Of a stretch of 47,908 bases of DNA, positions 31,109 through 43,545 are shown piece by piece. The position numbers and the translations under genes are program-made. The stretch comes from Collinsella aerofaciens. Its GTDB lineage: Bacteria; Actinomycetota; Coriobacteriia; Coriobacteriales; Coriobacteriaceae. The notes under the pieces are model-generated. The model searched no databases. It saw only the letters and a list, made by a program, of their open reading frames with translations, and was not told the DNA's origin. The stretch spans positions 55,073 through 102,980 of the forward strand of contig NZ_CABJDK010000009.1 in assembly GCF_902364355.1 (NCBI RefSeq). Reading direction: 5' to 3'. The number at the start of each line of letters is the position of its first letter. The stretch's first letter is position 1.

Positions 31109-32650
31109 ATGTCGTTGAATCTAGGTAGCCTGGGTGTGGAAGACGCCTCGTTTAGCTTTGGCTGTTCCTACATCATGGCGCTCGACTGCGGCACTACCTC
31201 GGTACTCGCGACCATCGTAGACGAGTACGGCTGCATCGTCGCCCAGGCGCGTCGTAGCGTCAAAACCAGCTTCCCGCGCCCCGGCTGGGTGGAGCAGGAT
31301 CCCATGGAGGTGCTTGCCAGCCAGATCGGCGTGATGATGGAGGTCCAGTTTAAGAGCGGCATCCATTCTGACCGCATCGCCGCCATCGGTATCTCCAACC
31401 AGCGCGAGACCACGGTGGTGTGGGACCGCATAAGCGGCCAACCCATCTATAACGCCATCGTGTGGCAGTGCCGTCGAACCGCACCCCTGATCGACGAGCT
31501 GGTCGAGCGGGGCGCAGAAGGGCTGGTGCGCTCCCGCACGGGACTCACGCTCGATCCGTATTTCTCGGCTTCCAAGGTGCAGTGGATCCTCGACAACGTC
31601 GACGGTGCGCGTGAGAGCGCGGCGGCGGGCGACCTTATGTTCGGCACCATCGACACCTGGCTCATCTACAACCTCACTGGCTGTCAGGTCTTTGCCACCG
31701 ACTACACCAATGCCAGCCGCACCGCGCTCTTTAATATCCATGCGCTCGATTGGGACGACGATCTGCTGGCGCTTTTCGACGTCCCGCGTTCCATGATGCC
31801 CGAGGTTCGTTGGAGCTCGGGCGACTACGGCCGCGTCGCGAGCGACATCATGACCAACATGCCACCCATCATGGGCGTGGCGGGCGACCAGCAGGCGTCG
31901 CTGTTCGGCCACTGCTGTTTCCATCCTGGCCAGACCAAAAACACCTATGGCACGGGTTGCTTCATGCTCATGAACACCGGCGACGAGGTCGTCGAATCCA
32001 AGAACGGTCTGGTCTCCACGATCGGCATCGCCGCGGACGGCAAGATCAGCTATGCGCTCGAGGGTTCTATCTTTGCCGCCGGCTCAACCGTGAACTGGCT
32101 GCGCAAGAACATGGGCATCATCTCGAGCGTGAGCGAGTCCGCGCAACTCGCCGCTTCGATCAACGACAACGAGGGCTGCTACTTCGTCCCCGCCTTCGCA
32201 GGCCTGGGCGCTCCCTGGTGGGACCCGCATGCTCGCGGTATCGTGTGCGGACTGACCGGTGCCTCGAGTCGCGCGACCATTGTGCGTGCGGCCTGCGAGT
32301 CCATGGCTTACCAGAGTTATGACGTGCTGCGCGCCATGGAGCAGGACGTGGGACTTTCGATTGAGCGCCTGTCCGTCGATGGCGGTGCCGCGCGCAACGA
32401 GTTCATCATGCAATTCCAGGCCGATCTGCTGGATATCCCCGTGCTGCAGTGCGAGACGGTGGAGACCACGGCGATCGGTGTCGCGTACTTGGCGGGTCTT
32501 GCCGTCGGCTATTGGGGGGATTTGGAGGAGCTGGAGCAAAACGCTCAGATCGTTAAGACCTTCCTTCCCCATATGTCCGCCGAGCGCCGCGAGCAAAACC
32601 TGGCGGGCTGGCGGGATGCCGTCAAACGCTCGCTCAGCACCGTACGGTAG
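31109..32650 (+). CDS. glpK: Glycerol kinase
   Basis: A 513-residue FGGY-family kinase that makes glycerol-3-phosphate from glycerol and ATP. After a 20-residue extension come [19 protein letters not shown] (phosphate 1), [12 protein letters not shown] and WQCRRT (glycerol site), the [14 protein letters not shown] segment, [12 protein letters not shown] and the second FGGY signature ([27 protein letters not shown]). Length fits GlpK (about 500). AAAGG lies upstream of the ATG, 13 nt after the YrdC-family stop. No glycerol facilitator or dehydrogenase is adjacent. Other FGGY sugar kinases are less likely given the motif match. Confidence 0.92.
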   Translation: MSLNLGSLGVEDASFSFGCSYIMALDCGTTSVLATIVDEYGCIVAQARRSVKTSFPRPGWVEQDPMEVLASQIGVMMEVQFKSGIHSDRIAAIGISNQRETTVVWDRISGQPIYNAIVWQCRRTAPLIDELVERGAEGLVRSRTGLTLDPYFSASKVQWILDNVDGARESAAAGDLMFGTIDTWLIYNLTGCQVFATDYTNASRTALFNIHALDWDDDLLALFDVPRSMMPEVRWSSGDYGRVASDIMTNMPPIMGVAGDQQASLFGHCCFHPGQTKNTYGTGCFMLMNTGDEVVESKNGLVSTIGIAADGKISYALEGSIFAAGSTVNWLRKNMGIISSVSESAQLAASINDNEGCYFVPAFAGLGAPWWDPHARGIVCGLTGASSRATIVRAACESMAYQSYDVLRAMEQDVGLSIERLSVDGGAARNEFIMQFQADLLDIPVLQCETVETTAIGVAYLAGLAVGYWGDLEELEQNAQIVKTFLPHMSAERREQNLAGWRDAVKRSLSTVR

Positions 32651-32772
32651 GGCTGCGACGAGCTGCTCGATATAACAGACCGTTACATTTATGCACGGCG
32701 CGCGGCAACAACGACGCCATGCGCCTTGTCAGCAAGGCCATCTTCCGGCCGCAACGAAAGGGGCATCAACCC

Positions 32773-33420
32773 ATGACCGTCACCTACGATACGTCCCGTG
32801 TGACTCTTGTCGATCACCCACTCGTCCAGCACAAGCTGTCGATCCTGCGCGACAAGAGCACCGGCACCAACCAGTTCCGCCAGCTCGTGCGCGAGCTCGC
32901 ACTTTTTGACGGCTACGAGGCCATGCGCGACCTGCCCATGGAAGACGTCGAGGTCGAGACCCCTATCACTACCGCAACGTTTAAGCAGCTCGCCGGCAAA
33001 AAGCTCGCCATCGTTCCCATCCTGCGTGCAGGCCTCGGCATGGTCGATGGCATCCTCGACCTGGTACCCTCCGCTCGCGTGGGCCACATCGGTATGGAGC
33101 GCGACGAGGTTACCCACGAGCCGCATGAGTATTATTGCAAGATGCCCAAGGATATCGACCAGCGCATCTGCCTGGTTGTCGACCCCATGCTCGCCACGGG
33201 CGGTTCGGCCGAGATGGCCATCAGCTACCTGCGCGAGCGCGGTGTCAAGGATATCCGCATGCTGTGTATCGTCGCCGCGCCCGAGGGCCTCAAGTCACTG
33301 ACCGCAAAGGACTCCGACGTACATATTTATACGTGCGCCATCGATGACCATCTCAACGAGGCCGCCTACATCGTTCCTGGCTTGGGCGATGCCGGCGACC
33401 GCATCTACGGTACGCTCTAG
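32773..33420 (+). CDS. upp: Uracil phosphoribosyltransferase
   Basis: A 215-residue cytosolic salvage enzyme that makes UMP from uracil and PRPP. It shows [27 protein letters not shown] at the N-terminus, [15 protein letters not shown], the PRPP loop [16 protein letters not shown] and the uracil-binding end [18 protein letters not shown], all standard. The ATG at 32773 is chosen since family members begin just before the VTLVDHP segment; an AAAGGGG site lies upstream. It stands before the ATP synthase operon. An open frame of about 52 codons follows the stop without an obvious start and may be chance. Confidence 0.95.
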   Translation: MTVTYDTSRVTLVDHPLVQHKLSILRDKSTGTNQFRQLVRELALFDGYEAMRDLPMEDVEVETPITTATFKQLAGKKLAIVPILRAGLGMVDGILDLVPSARVGHIGMERDEVTHEPHEYYCKMPKDIDQRICLVVDPMLATGGSAEMAISYLRERGVKDIRMLCIVAAPEGLKSLTAKDSDVHIYTCAIDDHLNEAAYIVPGLGDAGDRIYGTL

Positions 33421-33612
33421 TCGTTGGGCCTTGTCGGCTACGGTCGCAAATACGAAGAAATGGTGCGCACGGTCAAGCAGAAGGCGACCGCACGCGCTCC
33501 TGTTAACGGACGTTTTACCCTGCAGGGTTCGAGAAAAACGTATTACCGTACCTGCGGCATAAAGAAGGTCTTAAGAAAATGAACAGGTGCGTATTAACCG
33601 ATGTTTTCTCGG

Positions 33613-33640
33613 TTGTACTTTAGCGATTGGCTCGTACAAT
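33613..33640 (+). promoter_or_regulatory. Probable ATP synthase operon promoter
   Basis: TTGTAC (33613-33618), 16 bp and TACAAT (33635-33640) lie 62 nt before the first gene of the operon. Match to consensus is 4/6 and 5/6. Confidence 0.5.
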
Positions 33641-33701
33641 AGTCACCAATGTTCGGCTGGAACTGTTCTGTGAAGCGTTAAAAAGGAAAGTGAGGACGCC
33701 A

Positions 33702-34013
33702 GTGTTTCAGATAGCCGATCTGCTCGCTATCGTTGCAGGCGCCATCGCGGGCGCGGTCGCCTTTCTTCCCTTTGTTTTTACGCTCAAGCCGGTTCTTGAC
33801 GATAAACAGAATGCGGACATGCTCAAGGGCATGGTGAGTCTCGCGGTCTCGGCGATCGCGTTGCTTGCCTTTACCCTGGTCGTGTTCGCGTTGTTCGGAG
33901 AGGCGTTTCGCATGTTCCTCCTGGGCGAGGCGATCGGCTTTGTGGCCTTTATGGCCGCCTGCACGGTCCGCGTCGCCAAGGCGCTGCGGGATCCTCATGA
34001 GGTCGAAAGGTAA
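33702..34013 (+). CDS. atpI: AtpI-like membrane protein
   Basis: A 103-residue protein with three to four hydrophobic segments (about 5-27, 42-66 and 70-92), starting at a GTG with a GTGAGGA site. It precedes atpB by 3 nt, the usual place of the ATP synthase subunit I, which aids c-ring assembly or ion supply. Sequence conservation in this family is low, so the call rests on topology and position. It could also be a lineage-specific membrane protein of the same operon. Confidence 0.65.
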   Translation: MFQIADLLAIVAGAIAGAVAFLPFVFTLKPVLDDKQNADMLKGMVSLAVSAIALLAFTLVVFALFGEAFRMFLLGEAIGFVAFMAACTVRVAKALRDPHEVER

Positions 34014-34016
34014 GTC

Positions 34017-34820
34017 GTGGAAATTTTTGAAAAGCTGCCTGATGAGATTAATCATCTGGTCAGCGAGTTCAGCTCCACCCCTGTCGTGGGCGATCTGAGC
34101 TGCGGCATCACGCAGTACTCGTTTTGGCTGATCGTCTCCACGATCGTGCTCCTGATCGTCCTGGCCGTGTTCAAGAAGAAGCAGACCCTGGTCCCCAAGG
34201 GCTTCTTCGTCAACGGTTTCGAGTACATCATCGAGTACGTCGAGAACGATATCGGCAAGGGCGTCGTGGGTGAGAACTGGAAGAAGCACTTCCCGTTCCT
34301 GTGCTCGCTTTTCCTGTTCATCCTGATCAATAACATGATCGGCCTGATTCCGGGAATGAAGCCCGGCACCGGCGCAATCGGCTCCACCGCCGCGCTCGCC
34401 ATCTTCGCCTTCGTGTACTTCATCTACTACGGATGCAAGGCTCACGGCGTGATCGGCTACATCAAGAGCCTCGCCCCGCAGGGCGTAAGCTTCCCGATGA
34501 ACGTGCTTGTGTGGGTCGTCGAGCTTTTCTCGACCTTCCTGCGTCTCATCACGCTCGCCGTCCGTCTGTTCTGCAACATGTTCGCAGGACACGTGGTCAT
34601 GGGCTCGTTCGCCATCATGGCGAGCATGTTCATGCAGCCGCTGCTTCAGCAGGTTTCCGCGGCCCACGCCGTTGGCGCCCTGCCTTCGCTAGCCTGGCTT
34701 GCCATCCTCATCCTGATCTATGCGATCGAGCTTGTGGTCGGCGCCATCCAGGCTTACGTCTTCACGGTCCTTACCGCCGTGTATGTCTCCGAGGCAGAGG
34801 AGGTCGCGGAGGAGGAGTAG
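34017..34820 (+). CDS. atpB: F-type ATP synthase subunit a
   Basis: A 267-residue membrane subunit forming the proton half-channels against the c-ring. It has five to six helices. Typical segments are KHFPFLCSLFLFILINNMIGLIPG, the essential Arg in LRLITLAVRLFCNMFAGHVVMG and the final LVVGAIQAYVFTVLTAVYV. The GTG start at 34017 follows an AAAGGT site. The gene is co-transcribed with all other F1Fo genes. Confidence 0.96.
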   Translation: MEIFEKLPDEINHLVSEFSSTPVVGDLSCGITQYSFWLIVSTIVLLIVLAVFKKKQTLVPKGFFVNGFEYIIEYVENDIGKGVVGENWKKHFPFLCSLFLFILINNMIGLIPGMKPGTGAIGSTAALAIFAFVYFIYYGCKAHGVIGYIKSLAPQGVSFPMNVLVWVVELFSTFLRLITLAVRLFCNMFAGHVVMGSFAIMASMFMQPLLQQVSAAHAVGALPSLAWLAILILIYAIELVVGAIQAYVFTVLTAVYVSEAEEVAEEE

Positions 34821-34944
34821 CCTTCCGCTCGCGCCTTAAAGGTAAGCAATTCGTTAAACCGCCGGTGCCCGTACCCATGGAGCCCGGCAGTTATAAAAAA
34901 GGTTATCCTGCGTGAAATAAGACACGCACGACAAAGGAGGAATC

Positions 34945-35139
34945 GTGGGAGTTATCGGTTACGGTCTCGGTGTTATCGGCGCTGGTCTTGCTATCGGCCT
35001 GTCTGCTCTGGGTGCTACGGGTGCTATGGCCCGTCAGCCTGAGGTCCAGGGCCGCGTGTTCACCGTCTTCATCATGGGCTCCGCCTTCGGCGAGGCTCTG
35101 GCTCTGATCGGCTTCGTTGTCGCGCTGATCGTTAAATAG
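34945..35139 (+). CDS. atpE: F-type ATP synthase subunit c
   Basis: A 64-residue two-helix hairpin, short for the family (70-80). Helix 1 is glycine-rich (GLGVIGAGLAIGLSALGATGAMA), with the RQPE loop contacting F1. Helix 2 has the ion-binding Glu50 in GSAFGEALALIGF. No Ser/Thr follows the Glu and the sodium-type Gln in helix 1 is absent, so it should carry protons. It starts at a GTG with AAAGGAGG upstream. It forms the rotating ring next to subunit a. Confidence 0.96.
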   Translation: MGVIGYGLGVIGAGLAIGLSALGATGAMARQPEVQGRVFTVFIMGSAFGEALALIGFVVALIVK

Positions 35140-35154
35140 CACGGAGCGTCAAGT

Positions 35155-35757
35155 ATGAATCTTTCATCCCAGAAGAGCGCGATCGCACTCTCCGCGTCCG
35201 CGGCCGCGCTGCTCATGCCGGTTTCCGCGTTCGCTGAGGACGGCGCTGCCGGTGCGGACATCCTCATCCCTAAGATGGCGGAGTTCATCCCGGCGCTTAT
35301 CGCCTTCCTGATTATCTGGATCGTGCTGGCCAAGGTCGCCCTGCCGGGCATCATGAAAACCATGGAGGAGCGCGGCAAGAAGATCGAGGAGAGCCTCGAC
35401 GAGGCCGAGAAGACCAAGCAGGAGGCTATCGCCAAGCGCGCTGAGTCCGACTCGATCGTCACCGACGCCCGTCGTCAGGCTGCCGACATCGTTCTCGAGG
35501 CCCGTAAGGACGCCGAGTCCGAGCGCGCCCGTATCATCGAGGCTGCTCACAAGGAGGCCGAGGAGATCATCGCCAAGGCCCATACGACCGTCGAGGACGA
35601 GCGCAAGTCCATTTACGCCGGTGCCGCGAGCTCCATCGCCGACCTGTCCGTTGCCGTCGCCACCAAGATCGTAGGCGAGGCACTCGAGGACGATGCCGAG
35701 CAGAAGAAGCTCATCGAGCGCTACATCCAGGAAGCAGGTAGCCTGAATGCCGACTAG
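35155..35757 (+). CDS. atpF: F-type ATP synthase subunit b
   Basis: A 200-residue stator stalk. The first 25 residues look like a cleavable signal (ALSASAAALLMPVSAFAED). They are followed by one membrane helix (about 42-62, FIPALIAFLIIWIVLAKVALP) and a long charged coiled coil to the end. It holds the alpha3beta3 head through delta. It overlaps atpH by 11 nt. The signal-like extension is longer than in E. coli (156 residues), as often in actinobacteria. Confidence 0.95.
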   Translation: MNLSSQKSAIALSASAAALLMPVSAFAEDGAAGADILIPKMAEFIPALIAFLIIWIVLAKVALPGIMKTMEERGKKIEESLDEAEKTKQEAIAKRAESDSIVTDARRQAADIVLEARKDAESERARIIEAAHKEAEEIIAKAHTTVEDERKSIYAGAASSIADLSVAVATKIVGEALEDDAEQKKLIERYIQEAGSLNAD

Positions 35758-36223
35758 CCGCTATCAGGACAAGGTGCTCGAGACCTACGCGCGCTCCCTT
35801 CTGGAAGCCGCTAAGGCCGAGAACCATGTGTTCGAGGACCTCGAGATGATCGAGCGCTTGGCTTCTGCCAGCCCCGAGATCATCGCCGTGCTCGACACCA
35901 TGTCCAAGCGCGACCAGCTCGACCTTCTTCCCAAGGTGGCAGCTGCCTTTAAGTATGTTGCCGAGGAAGACGAGGATGTAGTGGGCGTGACCGTCACCAC
36001 GGCGATCCCGCTCGACGACGAGCTGCGTCAAACCATCACTAAGAAATGCGAGCAGGACTTCGGCCGCAAGGTATTCCTTATCGAGCGGGTCGACCCGTCT
36101 ATCGTGGGCGGCCTGGTGCTCGAGGCCCGCGGCGAGCGTCGTGATATTTCCGTCAAGACGCAGCTGCGCATCGCGCAGGAGACCCTCGCAAACTCTGCTA
36201 ATTCGTACGGAGGTGAAGCCTAA
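35747..36223 (+). CDS. atpH: F-type ATP synthase subunit delta
   Basis: A 158-residue OSCP/delta subunit linking the b stalk to the top of F1. It has an N-terminal six-helix domain ([25 protein letters not shown]) and the C-terminal [26 protein letters not shown] motif. It overlaps atpF at the start and atpA at the stop (TAATG), indicating tight coupling. Slightly shorter than typical (about 177). Confidence 0.93.
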   Translation: MPTSRYQDKVLETYARSLLEAAKAENHVFEDLEMIERLASASPEIIAVLDTMSKRDQLDLLPKVAAAFKYVAEEDEDVVGVTVTTAIPLDDELRQTITKKCEQDFGRKVFLIERVDPSIVGGLVLEARGERRDISVKTQLRIAQETLANSANSYGGEA

Positions 36224-37821
36224 TGTCCGAAACCCTCAATGCCCAGGATATCGCCAAGAAACTGCAGGAGCAGCTCACGAGCCTCTCCGCGACGGTCGAT
36301 ACGCATGAGGTTTCAACGGTCGACGAGGTAGGCGACGGCATCGCGCGCGTCTCCGGCCTCAAGAGCGCCATGGCAGGCGAGCTTCTGGAGTTCAAGAGCT
36401 CCGATACCGGTGAGACCGTCTTCGGCCTTGCCCAGAACCTTGACCGTGACGAGGTCGGCGCCGTTCTGTTCGGTGCCGTCGACTCCATCAAGGAAGGCGA
36501 CGAGTGCCGCACCACTGGCCGCATTATGGATATCCCCGTGAGCCGTGCCATGCTCGGCCGCGTCGTCAATCCGCTCGGCCAGCCCATCGACGGCCTGGGC
36601 GACATCGTCGCCACGCACCGTCGCCCCATCGAGTTCAAGGCTCCCGGCGTCATCGATCGTACCCCGGTGTGCGAGCCGGTTCAGACCGGTCTGCTCGCTA
36701 TCGACTCCATGGTGCCTATTGGCCGCGGTCAGCGTGAGCTCATTATCGGCGACCGTAAGACCGGTAAGACCGCCATCGCCATCGACGCTATCCTCAACCA
36801 GCGCGGCAAGGGCATGGTCTGCATCTATGTCGCCATCGGCCAGAAGGCCTCCACGGTTGCCAACATCCGCGAGACCCTCGCTCAGCACGGTGCGCTCGAC
36901 TACACCATCATCGTTTCGGCCACCGCTGCCGATTCCGCCCCTATGCAGTACATCGCGCCTATGGCCGGTGCCGCTATCGGCGAGTTCTTCATGTACAACG
37001 GCGAGGACGGCAAGCCCGCCAGCGAGACCAACCCCGGCGGCCACGTGCTCGTCATCTACGACGACCTGTCCAAGCAGGCTGTGGCCTACCGTCAGATGTC
37101 GCTGACGCTGCATCGTCCGCCCGGACGCGAGGCCTATCCTGGCGACATCTTCTACCTGCACTCTCGTCTGCTCGAGCGTGCCGTCAAGATGTCCAAGAAG
37201 AACGGTTACGGCTCCATGACGGCACTGCCGATCATCGAGACCCAGGACGGCGACGTCTCGGCCTACATTCCGACCAACGTCATTTCCATTACCGATGGTC
37301 AGATCTACCTGCAGTCCGAGCTCTTCTTCCAGGGTCAGCGCCCGGCAGTCGACGTGGGCATCTCCGTGTCCCGCGTCGGTGGCGATGCGCAGACCAAGGC
37401 CATGAAGCAGGTCGCCGGCAACCTCCGTCTGGACCTTGCTTCGTACCAGGAGCTCGCCGGCTTCACGCAGTTCGGCTCCGACCTCGACGAGGCCACGCAA
37501 AAGCAGCTGACCCATGGTGCTCGCATGACCGAGCTCCTGAAGCAGCCGCGTTACAAGCCGTTTGAGGTTGGCGAGCAGATCGTTACGCTGTTCGCTGGCA
37601 ACGAGGGCTTCCTGGATGACCTGGAGATCGCCGACGTGCTGCCCTTCCGTGCCGAGCTCATCGAGTACATGGACAATGGCTTTGGCTCGCTGCTCGACAA
37701 GGTTCGCGCCAAGAAGATCGATGATGACACCAAGGCTGAGCTCTTGCGCGTCATCGGCGACTTCAAGCAGCAGTTCATGGCCAAGCACCATTCGGATGTT
37801 TCTGGATCAGAGGAGAACTAA
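36223..37821 (+). CDS. atpA: F-type ATP synthase subunit alpha
   Basis: A 532-residue non-catalytic nucleotide-binding subunit of F1. It has the N-terminal beta barrel, P-loop [13 protein letters not shown], and the Arg-finger segment [11 protein letters not shown]. The region [20 protein letters not shown] is the usual alpha signature. The ATG overlaps the atpH stop. Length is standard. Confidence 0.97.
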   Translation: MSETLNAQDIAKKLQEQLTSLSATVDTHEVSTVDEVGDGIARVSGLKSAMAGELLEFKSSDTGETVFGLAQNLDRDEVGAVLFGAVDSIKEGDECRTTGRIMDIPVSRAMLGRVVNPLGQPIDGLGDIVATHRRPIEFKAPGVIDRTPVCEPVQTGLLAIDSMVPIGRGQRELIIGDRKTGKTAIAIDAILNQRGKGMVCIYVAIGQKASTVANIRETLAQHGALDYTIIVSATAADSAPMQYIAPMAGAAIGEFFMYNGEDGKPASETNPGGHVLVIYDDLSKQAVAYRQMSLTLHRPPGREAYPGDIFYLHSRLLERAVKMSKKNGYGSMTALPIIETQDGDVSAYIPTNVISITDGQIYLQSELFFQGQRPAVDVGISVSRVGGDAQTKAMKQVAGNLRLDLASYQELAGFTQFGSDLDEATQKQLTHGARMTELLKQPRYKPFEVGEQIVTLFAGNEGFLDDLEIADVLPFRAELIEYMDNGFGSLLDKVRAKKIDDDTKAELLRVIGDFKQQFMAKHHSDVSGSEEN

Positions 37822-37826
37822 GCCCC

Positions 37827-40189
<2,363 letters not shown>

Positions 40190-40192
40190 GTT

Positions 40193-40585
40193 ATGCGTAT
40201 CCGCATCGTGTGCCCCGTGAGCTGCGCCTATGAGGGCGACGCTGCGTTTGTGTCGATTCCGTCCACGGATGGCGAGTTTGGCGTCCTGCCTGCTCACTCC
40301 AGCGAGATTTGCACGATCGACCGCGGTTACGTTCGCGTTTCCGATAAGGCCATGGGCACTGTCGACCACACGTTTGCCGTGGCCGGCGGCTATGCCCAGG
40401 TTGCGGACGATGTCGTGACCGTTCTCGCCGAGCGCGCTTGCGATTTGGCGACCGTCGATGCCGACAAGCTTAAAGCTGATATTCAAGGTTTTGAAGAGAA
40501 GCTGGGTAATTTGTCGGAGGATGATGCACGCCGCGCCTACCTCTATAATGAAATCGCATGGTGTAAGCTCAAGCTTGCCCAATAG
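40193..40585 (+). CDS. atpC: F-type ATP synthase subunit epsilon
   Basis: A 130-residue rotor subunit. The N-terminal beta sandwich (IRIVCPVSCAYEGDAAFVSIPSTDGEFGVLPAHSSEI) and C-terminal helices fit the family, which inhibits ATP hydrolysis and links gamma to the c-ring. It starts 3 nt after atpD and ends the operon; a strong terminator follows at 40622. Confidence 0.94.
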   Translation: MRIRIVCPVSCAYEGDAAFVSIPSTDGEFGVLPAHSSEICTIDRGYVRVSDKAMGTVDHTFAVAGGYAQVADDVVTVLAERACDLATVDADKLKADIQGFEEKLGNLSEDDARRAYLYNEIAWCKLKLAQ

Positions 40586-40621
40586 TCAAACGATTTAGCG
40601 TTCGACCATTTGCGAACACAT

Positions 40622-40660
40622 CATGCCCGGGATGGCCCAGCCACCCCGGGCATGCTTTTT
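40622..40660 (+). terminator. Intrinsic terminator of the atp operon
   Basis: A perfect 10-bp stem (40622-40631 with 40645-40654) is extended by an inner TGG/CCA pairing and followed by TTTTT (40656-40660). It ends 13 nt before the TTG start of murA, so murA expression may come from read-through or a promoter inside atpC. Confidence 0.9.
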
Positions 40661-40673
40661 GAAAGGGTAGACC

Positions 40674-41957
40674 TTGGATATTATCCGCGTTGAGGGTGGC
40701 CACGCCATCGGAGGCTCCGTGCCCGTCTCGGGCGCCAAGAACTCCGCGCTCAAACTCATGGCGGCAACGCTTCTGGCGCCGGGCAAGACGACGCTGCAGA
40801 ACGTGCCCGATATTTCCGATGTCCACGTGATGGGCAAGGTGCTCAAGGGCATGGGCGCTACGATCGATGTTCTCGACGAGCACACGCTCGAGATTGATAC
40901 CTCTCAGGTCGATTCATGGGAGGCCCCCTACGAGCTCGTTGCCAAGATGCGCGCTTCCACCGCCGTCATGGGGCCCCTGCTGGGCCGCTTCCATCGCGCC
41001 AAAATTGCCATGCCGGGCGGCTGCAACCTGGGTGCTCGTAAGATCGATATGCACATTCTTGGTCTTGAGGCCCTGGGCGTTGAGTTCGATACCGCCCACG
41101 GTTACATCAACGCTAATGCGCCCCAAGGTCTGCGCGGTACCACCGTCACGCTCGAGTTCGCCAGCGTCGGTGCGACCGAGAACCTCATCATGGCCTCTGT
41201 GCGCGCACAGGGCACCACGGTTATCGACAATGCCGCCCGCGAGCCCGAGATCGTCGATCTCGCTAACATGCTCAACGAGATGGGCGCCAAGATTGTTGGC
41301 GCCGGTACGCCCGTCGTGACGATCGAAGGCGTGGAAGAGCTCCATCCCGTTACCCATCGCGTGGTGGGCGACCGCATCGAGGCCGGTACCTTTATCGTTG
41401 CCGGTGCGTTGATGGCCGACGATCGCGGTGTCGATGTCACGGGCTTTTGCCCCATTCACTTGGGCATGGTGCTCAAGAAGATGGAGCTTATGGGTATCGA
41501 CTGCGAGCGCGTCGAGGATGGCGTCCATGTGAACCGTGCCGAGCGTATCAAGCCGGTCGACATCCAGACGCTTCCGTTCCCCGGTTTCCCGACCGACATG
41601 CAGGCGCAGATTATGGTGCTCTCCGCCCTTGCCGACGGCAGTTCCGTTATTACCGAAAACATCTTCGAGAATCGCTTTATGTTTGCCTCTGAGCTGGTGC
41701 GCATGGGTGCCGACATTCGTATCGAGAGCCATCATGCCATGATTCATGGCGTCAAGGGCTTCTCGGGTGCACAGGTTACCTCGCCCGATTTGCGCGGCGG
41801 AGCGGCCCTCGTCGTAGCGGGCTTGATCGCCGACGGGACGACCGAGGTTTCGGCTATCCATCACATCAAGCGCGGCTACGAGCAGTTTGTCGAAAAGCTG
41901 CAGGCGCTTGGCGCGCATGTCGAGCATGCTACCGTCCCCGATCCCGTCATCTACTAA
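40674..41957 (+). CDS. murA: UDP-N-acetylglucosamine 1-carboxyvinyltransferase
   Basis: A 427-residue enzyme for the first committed step of peptidoglycan synthesis, adding enolpyruvate from PEP to UDP-GlcNAc. Key parts are the N-terminal PVSGAKNSALKLMAA, the catalytic loop PGGCNLGARKIDMH (Cys117, the fosfomycin-reactive residue) and PFPGFPTDMQAQ. The Cys implies fosfomycin sensitivity of the enzyme. The start is a TTG at 40674 with GAAAGGG upstream; no ATG gives the conserved N-terminus. An LCP cell-wall gene follows after 12 nt. Confidence 0.96.
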   Translation: MDIIRVEGGHAIGGSVPVSGAKNSALKLMAATLLAPGKTTLQNVPDISDVHVMGKVLKGMGATIDVLDEHTLEIDTSQVDSWEAPYELVAKMRASTAVMGPLLGRFHRAKIAMPGGCNLGARKIDMHILGLEALGVEFDTAHGYINANAPQGLRGTTVTLEFASVGATENLIMASVRAQGTTVIDNAAREPEIVDLANMLNEMGAKIVGAGTPVVTIEGVEELHPVTHRVVGDRIEAGTFIVAGALMADDRGVDVTGFCPIHLGMVLKKMELMGIDCERVEDGVHVNRAERIKPVDIQTLPFPGFPTDMQAQIMVLSALADGSSVITENIFENRFMFASELVRMGADIRIESHHAMIHGVKGFSGAQVTSPDLRGGAALVVAGLIADGTTEVSAIHHIKRGYEQFVEKLQALGAHVEHATVPDPVIY

Positions 41958-41969
41958 TACAGGTTGCCT

Positions 41970-43205
41970 ATGTTTAATAAAAAGCCCCTCGCGGATACCA
42001 CCACCCGAAGACCCTCAACTGGTGCGCAGGCCAAGATCTACAGTCGCGATAACGTGGCTCGCTATTCCGAGCGCGCTCGTCAACGCCGCCGTAGCCACAC
42101 GATTCGTCACGTCGCGCTCATTGTCGTGCTTGGCGTGCTGCTGAGTGCCACTACCGCTGCCGGCCTGTGGTTTGCCACCATTATGGGCAAGCTCGGCGAT
42201 TCTAATGTCATTACTGACAATCTGCGTCGGGTTCTGGTTGACACCGATGAGGCAAAGGATCCGTTCTACGTGCTGCTTCTTGGCACCGACGGCCGTCCGG
42301 GCGAGGATACGTATCGTGCCGACTCGATTATCCTGGCTCGCATCGACCCCACGCAAAAGCAGGCGACGCTCATTTCCGTTCCGCGCGACACCAAGGTCGA
42401 GTACAAGGGCGAGACCATGAAGATCAACGCCTGCCATACCGTTGGCGGCGCCGAGGCCATGGTCGAGGCGGTCAACGAGCTGTGCGGTGTTCAGATTTCC
42501 CACTATGCCGAGGTCAGCTTCGACGGTATGCAGGCGCTGATTGATTCGGTTGGCGGTATCGACATTAACGCAACCGATGATGTTGACGACCCCGAGCACC
42601 TGGATATTAAGATTACCGCTGGCCAACAGCATATGGACGGTGCCACCGCCCTTACCTATGCCCGCTGCCGCTACACCTATGCCGACGGCGATTACACGCG
42701 CATGCGCCACCAGCGTCAGGTGCTTGGCGCCCTTGCCAACCAGATTCTCAATAACTTCGATGCCACGAAGATCTTTGGCCTGGTTAATTCGCTGTCCGAT
42801 ATGCTCGTAACCGATATGAGCGTTCAGGATATCGTGGCTACGGTCAATGCCATGCGCGGTATGGATGTCGACGGTATCTACTCGGCCAACCTGCCCTCGT
42901 ACGCCGACGACAGCACCATGATCGACGGCGTGAGCTATGTCTTTGTCTACGAAGACGAGCTTAAGGAAATGATGGCCCGTGTCGACGCCGGCAAGGACCC
43001 CAAGGGCCCCAACACCATGGGTCTTTCCGACGGCTCCAGCTCCACGATCGGTGACCTCAGCAACAACACGTCTGACGACTACGCAAACGGTACCGCAACC
43101 TCATCGGTCAGCTCTGACGATTCCGATGACTCAAGCGATTCGAGCGATTCGGACTACTACGAAGAGCCCACCGGCGACGGCAACGGTTACGAGGCCAACT
43201 ACTAA
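41970..43205 (+). CDS. LytR-CpsA-Psr (LCP) family cell-wall ligase
   Basis: A 411-residue membrane-anchored enzyme that transfers lipid-linked glycopolymers to peptidoglycan. Residues 1-50 are basic and cytoplasmic, followed by one membrane helix (about 48-70). The LCP domain has LLLGTDGR, TYRADSIILARID, ISVPRDTKV, INACHTVGG and the TYARCRY lipid-binding segment. After about residue 340 the tail is Ser/Asp-rich and probably disordered outside the cell. ATG at 41970 is preferred, 12 nt after murA, suggesting co-expression. A composite repeat begins 1 nt after the stop. Confidence 0.93.
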   Translation: MFNKKPLADTTTRRPSTGAQAKIYSRDNVARYSERARQRRRSHTIRHVALIVVLGVLLSATTAAGLWFATIMGKLGDSNVITDNLRRVLVDTDEAKDPFYVLLLGTDGRPGEDTYRADSIILARIDPTQKQATLISVPRDTKVEYKGETMKINACHTVGGAEAMVEAVNELCGVQISHYAEVSFDGMQALIDSVGGIDINATDDVDDPEHLDIKITAGQQHMDGATALTYARCRYTYADGDYTRMRHQRQVLGALANQILNNFDATKIFGLVNSLSDMLVTDMSVQDIVATVNAMRGMDVDGIYSANLPSYADDSTMIDGVSYVFVYEDELKEMMARVDAGKDPKGPNTMGLSDGSSSTIGDLSNNTSDDYANGTATSSVSSDDSDDSSDSSDSDYYEEPTGDGNGYEANY

Positions 43206-43345
43206 GTTACGGCGTTTTGCCAAACGCCGTAACGGCTCGACGCTGCGCGGGCCGCATTTGGACAATCTGACGTTCAACTTCAAGGGCGCGACCAGAAGGT
43301 CAGCGCCCTTTCGTTTCACGTCACCTTGTCTCAAATGCGGCCCGC
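43206..43345 (+). repeat. Composite 3' structured element, copy 3
   Basis: It begins directly after the LCP stop: 12-bp hairpin (43206-43217 with 43222-43233), conserved GGCTCGACGCTGC (43234-43246), 14-bp arm 43247-43260 pairing perfectly with 43332-43345. Inside lie CAATCTGACGTTCAA and a hairpin AAGGGCGC..GACC-AGAA-GGTC..GCGCCCTT (43282-43310). The 340-bp gap to pepT holds this, a GGGACGTTC repeat and the pepT terminator. Confidence 0.88.
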
Positions 43346-43399
43346 TCGCTGTCGTTGCCAAGACATTGGCGTTGCCGTCGCCGGCATTTTGCGGTACTT

Positions 43400-43440
43400 G
43401 GGGACGTTCCTTTTGTGCCGGCAGTTTGGGACACTCCTTG
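43400..43440. repeat. GGGACGTTC-family repeat
   Basis: 43401-43440 matches 4591-4630 at 37 of 40 positions (GGGACGTTCCTTTTGTGCCG then a TTTGGGACACTCCTTG end). It is a dispersed intergenic unit. Confidence 0.75.
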
Positions 43441-43481
43441 CGTTAAGAGGCTGGCGTGCGTCAACCTGTTCTCATTGCAGC

Positions 43482-43519
43482 AAAAAATCGCCCCGTTCTC
43501 GGTTGAGGACGGGGCGATT
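43482..43519 (-). terminator. Intrinsic terminator of pepT
   Basis: Arms AATCGCCCCGT (43486-43496) and ACGGGGCGATT (43509-43519) are perfect; on the minus strand a run of U residues (43487-43482) follows. It lies 27 nt past the pepT stop. Confidence 0.88.
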
Positions 43520-43545
43520 CGTCTTTTGGGCTTATGCAGCCAGGC

